64,000 nt of DNA from Apostichopus japonicus (taxonomy: Eukaryota > Echinodermata > Holothuroidea > Aspidochirotida > Stichopodidae). The stretch spans positions 30,020,054 to 30,084,053 of the forward strand of contig NC_092562.1 in assembly GCF_037975245.1 (NCBI RefSeq), read 5' to 3'. Position numbers and translations under genes: made by a program. The notes under the pieces were generated by a model. The model saw nothing but the letters and a program-made list of their open reading frames with translations, was not told where the DNA came from and ran no database searches. Below, piece by piece: positions 55,582 to 64,000 of this stretch (positions within the stretch are counted from its first letter, which is position 1; each line of letters starts with the position of its first letter).

Positions 55582-55848
55582 ACAATGGTGCAGGGAACAT
55601 CATTCTAACATATGTCAGAGTGAACTCTGGACAAGCAGCTAACGTGACCTGTACTGTTATTATGAACCCTCTGGTAGCACAGAGTGACTTGGTACTGAGT
55701 CCTATTGGTACATTATTTACTGCTGATGAAGATGCAAGAAGTTATAAACAAACAAAGGTAGTGGAAATAACATTAGAGACAGCCATGGAAATGACTTGTT
55801 CCGTCAGTGGTACTCAGCTTATGAAGACCATCAACTTAATACCTTATG
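55582..55848 (+). CDS. RPTP-like receptor exon: Ig-like domain with disulphide
   Basis: The acceptor is tattccag, the donor gttagt; 267 bp, phase 1-1. It encodes about 88 residues with a B-strand cysteine in 'QAANVTCTVIMNP' and a F-strand-like cysteine in 'ETAMEMTCSVSGTQL', about 50 residues apart, as in Ig domains. The strand-C tryptophan is absent. It sits between the EGF block and the FN3 domain, like the second Ig domain of Tie receptors. NVT is an N-glycosylation sequon. Confidence 0.82.
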
Positions 55849-56405
55849 GTTAGTATTAAGAAAGAATTCTTTCGGTAAAAGAAGTGGATTGCCCATTTCA
55901 CATAGCTGAATATGGATATCTACAGGGAATCAAATATAGTACTCTGTTGTTGGTGTTCATGTTGGATATGTGTGATAGGTGTTCGTATTGAAATTGAAAG
56001 AAGTTCATGTTGGTGATTGAAGTGAGTGTTCATGTTTGGGATTGAATTTAGTGTTCAGATCGGTGACCATGGTAGCTGTCCAGGGCGGTGTTCAGGTTGA
56101 TGATTGTAGTAGCCATCCATACAGGTGATTGTAGAAGTTCTTGTTGGTGGTATTTACTAGATGTCCCTGCTCGTAACTTTCATTCACGTTGTTCATTTAC
56201 TGTATCTATCTTCACTGTGGTGATTGATCAAGCTATACCATTCATGAATGTAAACATACCTGCTCTGGATGTTTCTTGTTATCTTTGGCTACTTTAGAAA
56301 GGAGGGCACCTTAGAAAGTAGGGAAGGAGCCAGTTAGTCTGTCTGTCCCATAGGATTACAATTTACAAAGTTTAATTGACCTGATGTCTTTATTCTTTTC
56401 CTTAG
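55849..56405 (+). other. Intron with short GTT-rich repetitive text
   Basis: Between 55940 and 56160 the words gttcatgttggt / ttggtgatt / gtgttcaggt recur as a degenerate short repeat. There is no other feature. Confidence 0.4.
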
Positions 56406-56720
56406 TTCCACCAGTCTATGCTAATTCATCCAATGTGCTAATCTTCACTGATGTAACTTCCTCAAGCATCACTGTCTCTTGGCGACCCTGGGATGACAAG
56501 ATGGATCCTGGAGATGGACCTATCATTGATTATAGGATTCAATATCAAAAGAAAGCAGCGGATAATTTCATAGAAATTAAGAGAGGACTCAATCTGTCTC
56601 ATCAGTTAACTGGTCTACAGATGGACACTCTTTATGAATTCAAGATAATTCTGGTGAGAGAAGGACAGGGAGGAGAAGGAGCTCCTAGTGACACTCAGAG
56701 ACAGAGAACACTGTGTCAAG
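56406..56720 (+). CDS. RPTP-like receptor exon: fibronectin type III domain
   Basis: The acceptor is ttccttag, the donor gtaaga; 315 bp, phase 1-1. It encodes one FN3 domain of about 104 residues: 'VTSSSITVSWRPWDDKMDPG' (strand B tryptophan), 'IIDYRIQYQKKAAD' (strand C tyrosines), and 'HQLTGLQMDTLYEFKIILVR' (L-x-P/M-x-T-x-Y-x-F/V signature). It is the membrane-proximal domain. Its last ~115 bp, with the splice donor, is copied in a tandem array immediately downstream. NSS and NLS are possible glycosylation sites. Confidence 0.9.
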
Positions 56721-57240
56721 GTAAGAGTCTTATCAGTTTACTGGTCTACAGCCAGATAATCTCTGAGAAATCAAGATAATACTAGTGAGAGAAGGACAGG
56801 GAGGGGAAGGAGCTCCTAATAACACTCAGAGACAGAGAACACTGTGTCAAGGTAAGAGTCTTATCAGTTTACAGGTCTACAGCCAGATAATCTATAAGAA
56901 ATCAAGATAATACTAGTGAGAGAAGGACAGGGAGGGGAAGGAGCTCCTAGTAACACTCAGAGACAGAGAACACTGTCTCAAGGTAAGAGTCTTATCAGTT
57001 TACTGGTCTACAGCCAGATAATCTATGAGAAATCAAGATAATACTAGTGAGAGAAGGACAGGGAGGGGATGGAGCTCCTAGTAACACTCAGAGACAGAGA
57101 ACACTGTGTCAAGGTAAGAATCTTATCAGTTTACTGGTCTACAGCCAGATAATCTATGAGAAATCAAGATAATACTAGTGAGAGAAGGACAGGGAGGGGA
57201 TGGAGCTCCTAGTTACACTCAGAGACAGAGAACCCTGTGC
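56605..57240 (+). repeat. 131 bp tandem repeat copying the FN3 exon end and splice donor
   Basis: The unit runs from 'atcagtttactggtctacag' through 'gagagaaggacagggagggg', 'gagctcctag', 'acactcagagacagagaaca' to ctgtgtcaag and gtaaga. Donor-like caag/gtaag sites occur at 56721, 56852, 56983 and 57114, a constant 131 bp apart; the fifth unit ends at 57240 with a changed end (ccctgtgcc). The downstream units differ from the exon (for example ccagataatctctgagaaat replaces the exon text after ctacag), so they are not simple coding copies. Confidence 0.93.
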
Positions 57241-57574
57241 CATTTATTGTCCCTTGGACTAAAGTATGATTACCCTACCCAATGGATACTGCATAAGGCT
57301 AGAAAATCCTAGACATTGTCATGGTATAAAGAATTCTTTGAAGTGATGTGCTAATCTACATCGTCTAAATTTGTTTTAGCCCATTGAGAATAAACTTACT
57401 GAAAAGTCAAATGTAGTGTATCCCATATGTTGTGATTGTAACATATAAGTCTTGAAGTTGCTAAGTATTTTTGAACAGTTTCTTGCAACTCGCAGTGAGT
57501 AGCCAAAAGAGTGCTGAATGACTGTCATCAAAAGTTACTCAGTAGAGGCAGCTCTTAAAAATTAATCAAAAACG

Positions 57575-58115
57575 TTATGACCGCTGGCTATTAATACTAA
57601 TTATATAGGGATATATAGGGATATGACCGCTGGCTATTAATAATTATTATATAGGGATATATAGGGATATGACCGCTGGCTATCAATACTAATTATATAG
57701 GGATATATAGGGATACAACTGCTAGCTATTAATACTAATTATATAGGGATATATAGAGATATGACTGCTGGCTATCAATACTAATTATATAGGGATATAT
57801 AGGGATATGACCGCTGGCTATTAATAATTATTATATAGGGATATATAGAGATATGACCGCTGGCTATCAATACTAATTATATAGGGATATATAGGGATAT
57901 GACCGCTGGCTATTAATAATTATTATATAGGGATATATAGGGATATGACCGCTGGCTATCAGTACTAATTACATAGGGATATATAGGGATACAACTGCTA
58001 GCTATTAATACTATTTATATAGGGATATATAGAGATATGACTGCTGGCTATCAATACTAATTATATAGGGATATATAGGGATATGACTGCTGGCTATCAA
58101 TACTAATTATATACC
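57575..58115. repeat. 46 bp minisatellite, about 11-12 copies
   Basis: The unit gaccgctggctattaatact plus 'aattatatagggatatatag' and ggatat is repeated with few changes (tcaat/taat, gaccgc/gactgc/caactgc). It lies in the intron before the transmembrane exon. There is a higher-order pattern, as variants alternate between units. 57241-57570 before it is unassigned intron. Confidence 0.92.
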
Positions 58116-58173
58116 TGTTCATATTATGTCCTTCAATGCAAGCAATCAACCTAGGAAACATTTTCCTCCACAG

Positions 58174-58267
58174 ATATGCCGTTGGCCATCATCATAGTCT
58201 TTCCATTAGTTGCGATAGTCATTCTTGTTGTATTGGTATCTGTCGGAGTAATAATATACAAAAGGAG
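58174..58267 (+). CDS. RPTP-like receptor exon: transmembrane helix
   Basis: The acceptor is cctccacag, the donor gtgagt; 94 bp, entering in phase 1 and leaving in phase 2. It encodes 'MPLAIIIVFPLVAIVILVVL' 'VSVGVIIYKRR', a hydrophobic helix of about 27 residues followed by the stop-transfer residues KRR, as expected for a type I membrane protein. It joins FN3 directly. Confidence 0.9.
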
Positions 58268-58398
58268 GTGAGTTCTTAACTTGTGATTTTGATGTTTCAG
58301 AATATTATTTTGTAGCATTTAGTGTGAAATTTCTTTCTAGTTCATGTTCATAAGTAGATTCCTTCATAAGAATTAAAATAATATTTTGCATGGTATAG

Positions 58399-58455
58399 TC
58401 CAGATGTATCAGAACCAGGAAGTAGAATGGTTATGAGGCTTACTGATATGCCCAG
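58399..58455 (+). CDS. RPTP-like receptor exon: possible cassette juxtamembrane exon
   Basis: The acceptor is tggtatag, the donor gtatac; 57 bp, phase 2-2, encoding SPDVSEPGSRMVMRLTDMPR with the split codons. Skipping it keeps the frame (58267 to 59392), so it may be alternatively spliced. The sequence is Ser/Pro-rich without a known domain. Support comes only from splice sites and phase. Confidence 0.65.
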
Positions 58456-58755
58456 GTATACAAAACTTTGATTCATTCATTCATTTATTTGTTTCTTTAC
58501 ACTATAAATACAGAAAAGTTAACTAAGTGACAAAACATATAAACAACAGGGAAAATTGTGGAGGGAAGCAGTCCAAAAAAATCCAGAGGGATTGTCTAGT
58601 AGAGCGCTACCATAAGTAAATAGGGAGAACAATACAAGAAAACAGTATCACTTATATCCACCCACACTACAACCCAATACGTATAACCCACCCACCCCAC
58701 CCCCACCCACAATACATAATTTACACATATACATAATTGAATACAAATACACACA

Positions 58756-58799
<44 letters not shown>

Positions 58800-59391
58800 C
58801 TGTATATACACCCATGTTAATATAAACATGTTTTCTTACACAAACATATACAATCAACTTAAATTCCTTGTCAAATTATCATTATTTTATATATAGCAAT
58901 AACCTTAAACTTTATTTTTCTAGCTTCTGTCTTTCCTCCTTTCAAAGTACTATTTCAGATTGATGCAGAAATTATGGATTGCATTTGTCTGAAACCTGGT
59001 ATTAATTTAAATCATCAAACCCATCACCAAGCCATCATTCATTCAAGTTTGCTTCTTATTTTGAGCTATAAAATACGAGTTATGTGATTAGCTTCTTGGA
59101 CACAAACAAAATGTAGGAAGCTTTAATAATTCAAAACATTTATCAAGAAACAAAGCACCTTACCTGTCTGCACATTACAATTACACTCCATGCATCAGCT
59201 TGTTGGTTTAGTTAAACATACTTTGTTTGTTCTACAATGAATCTGATCCATAGTAACATGTACAAGTTGTATAGGTAAAACAGATAAGATCATAGTGAAA
59301 TTTATCAAAAGATAATATAAGAATTTTGTACCAAATTGTGAATGCAAACAAGTAAATTAATAAGTTTGATGCTTTTATACCATCTTTACAG
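58456..59391 (+). other. Intron with (AT)n microsatellite
   Basis: (AT)n runs from 58759 to 58792, next to CCCACCC-rich text at 58685-58710. Frames of repeated Ile-Tyr codons here are artefacts of the microsatellite. Confidence 0.8.
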
Positions 59392-59438
59392 ATCTCCGTC
59401 CAAGGAGCCAGATGGAGAATACCATCCAAGACTAACAG
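59392..59438 (+). CDS. RPTP-like receptor exon: short juxtamembrane exon
   Basis: The acceptor is tctttacag, the donor gtgagt; 47 bp, entering in phase 2 and leaving in phase 1. It encodes SPSKEPDGEYHPRLT. With the upstream split codon it follows KRR as 'RSPSKEPDGEYHPRL'. The exit G joins TG of 63340 as Val. Phase agreement on both sides supports it despite the small size. Confidence 0.75.
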
Positions 59439-63339
<3,901 letters not shown>

Positions 63340-63497
63340 TGACTAACCCAGTATATTCTGAAGATAGTGAATCTGCTATGAGCCAACCAGATGAAATTGT
63401 GGCTATCGATGACAAGTCAATCAAGATTTCCGACTTGGCTACTTATGTTAAACAGAAGAAGGAAAACAGAGCAGACAATTTCTTCACTGAATTTGAG
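63340..63497 (+). CDS. RPTP-like receptor exon: NPVY motif and start of phosphatase domain
   Basis: The acceptor is ttgtctcag, the donor gtatat; 158 bp, entering in phase 1 and leaving in phase 0. It encodes 'VTNPVYSEDSESAMSQPDEI', 'VAIDDKSIKISDLATYVKQK' and 'KENRADNFFTEFE'. The last half has the pattern of the helical segment that precedes receptor tyrosine phosphatase D1 domains (I-x-x-L-x-x-Y-V... N... F-x-x-E-F-E). NPVY is a possible PTB-binding or phosphorylation site. The catalytic loop is outside the window, so phosphatase activity cannot be checked. Confidence 0.85.
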
Positions 63498-63569
63498 GTA
63501 TATTGGGAAAGTCTCTTACTTTTACAAACAAAACTCCATCAAAAACTAACATTTTAATGATGCATTATT

Positions 63570-64000
63570 AATACAAGAGTAACACTGCAACAATGATACT
63601 TGTAACATTACTGCATAAATGCCCAGGAATGCTGCAATGATGCTAGAGTAATACTGCAGTGGGACAACGCCCCAGTAATACTACAGGTAGTTTGCAGTAA
63701 GCTTACAACTACAGCAATACTGTAGTAACTCCACAGTAGTACTACAGTAAAGCTGCAGTAATACTAATGTTTCAGTAACATTACAGTTATGTGCTACAGC
63801 AAAACTGTATTGACTTCAAAGGAGTGAGTGCTACAGTAAAGCTGCAGTTATACTAATGTTTCAGTAACATAACAGTTATGTACAGTACTACGCAATACTG
63901 AAGTAACTTCACATTAGGGATACAGTAAAGCTGCAGTAATACTAATGTTTCAGTAACATTACAGTTATGTACTACATCAGTACTGTAGTAACTTCACTGT
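63570..64000. repeat. Tandem repeat, ~89 bp unit, running off the window
   Basis: acagtaaagctgcagtaata then ctaatgtttcagtaacatta and cagttatgt begins at 63743, 63833 and 63922 (spacing 90 and 89 bp). The region before it (63570-63740) is built from shorter, related words (ctgcagtaatactac, taatactgcagt). Many words are palindromic around ctgcag and actacagt/actgtagt. It sits in the intron after the last exon seen. Confidence 0.85.

Overview
The window looks like intron-rich nuclear DNA of a marine deuterostome. An echinoderm (sea cucumber or sea urchin type) is my best guess. The basis is AT-rich sequence, many AGGCCTA motifs, spliced phase-1 extracellular modules, and a mix of CR1/L2-like LINEs, a DIRS element and a Penelope-like element. 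The species cannot be read directly.

One host gene crosses the window on the + strand. I recognise thirteen exons between 10796 and 63497, and every junction keeps the reading frame. They encode EGF-like module, two beta-rich Ig-like exons, a 32 kb intron, four EGF/laminin-like modules, an Ig-like domain, one fibronectin type III domain, a transmembrane helix, a cytoplasmic juxtamembrane region with an NPVY motif, and the helical lead-in to a receptor protein tyrosine phosphatase (RPTP) domain. The signal peptide and the catalytic domains lie outside the window. The ectodomain resembles Tie receptors (EGF, Ig, FN3), but the cytoplasmic start is RPTP-like.

Layout: 1-10.8 kb is repeats, including a 1.9 kb family interrupted by a 3.66 kb TIR transposon with a clean TA duplication; that insert carries a BEN-domain coding fragment. 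10.8-15.9 kb has the first three exons. 16-48 kb is one intron packed with mobile DNA: a second copy of the 1.9 kb family (18.3-20.3 kb); a degraded CR1-like LINE on the - strand (20.6-30.1 kb) split by a DIRS element (22.5-28.7 kb) that shows the internal complementary region; diverged inverted repeats with a LINE fragment (32.5-39.7 kb); an L2-like LINE (40.9-43.3 kb); and a Penelope-like element (43.5-46.0 kb). 48-64 kb has the remaining exons, with satellites between them.

The gene itself keeps generating new exon material. An EGF exon is duplicated with its intron (10.8 and 53.2 kb), decayed exon starts sit at 47.2 and 49.0 kb, and the 3' end of the FN3 exon with its splice donor is tandemly repeated about five times (56.6-57.2 kb).
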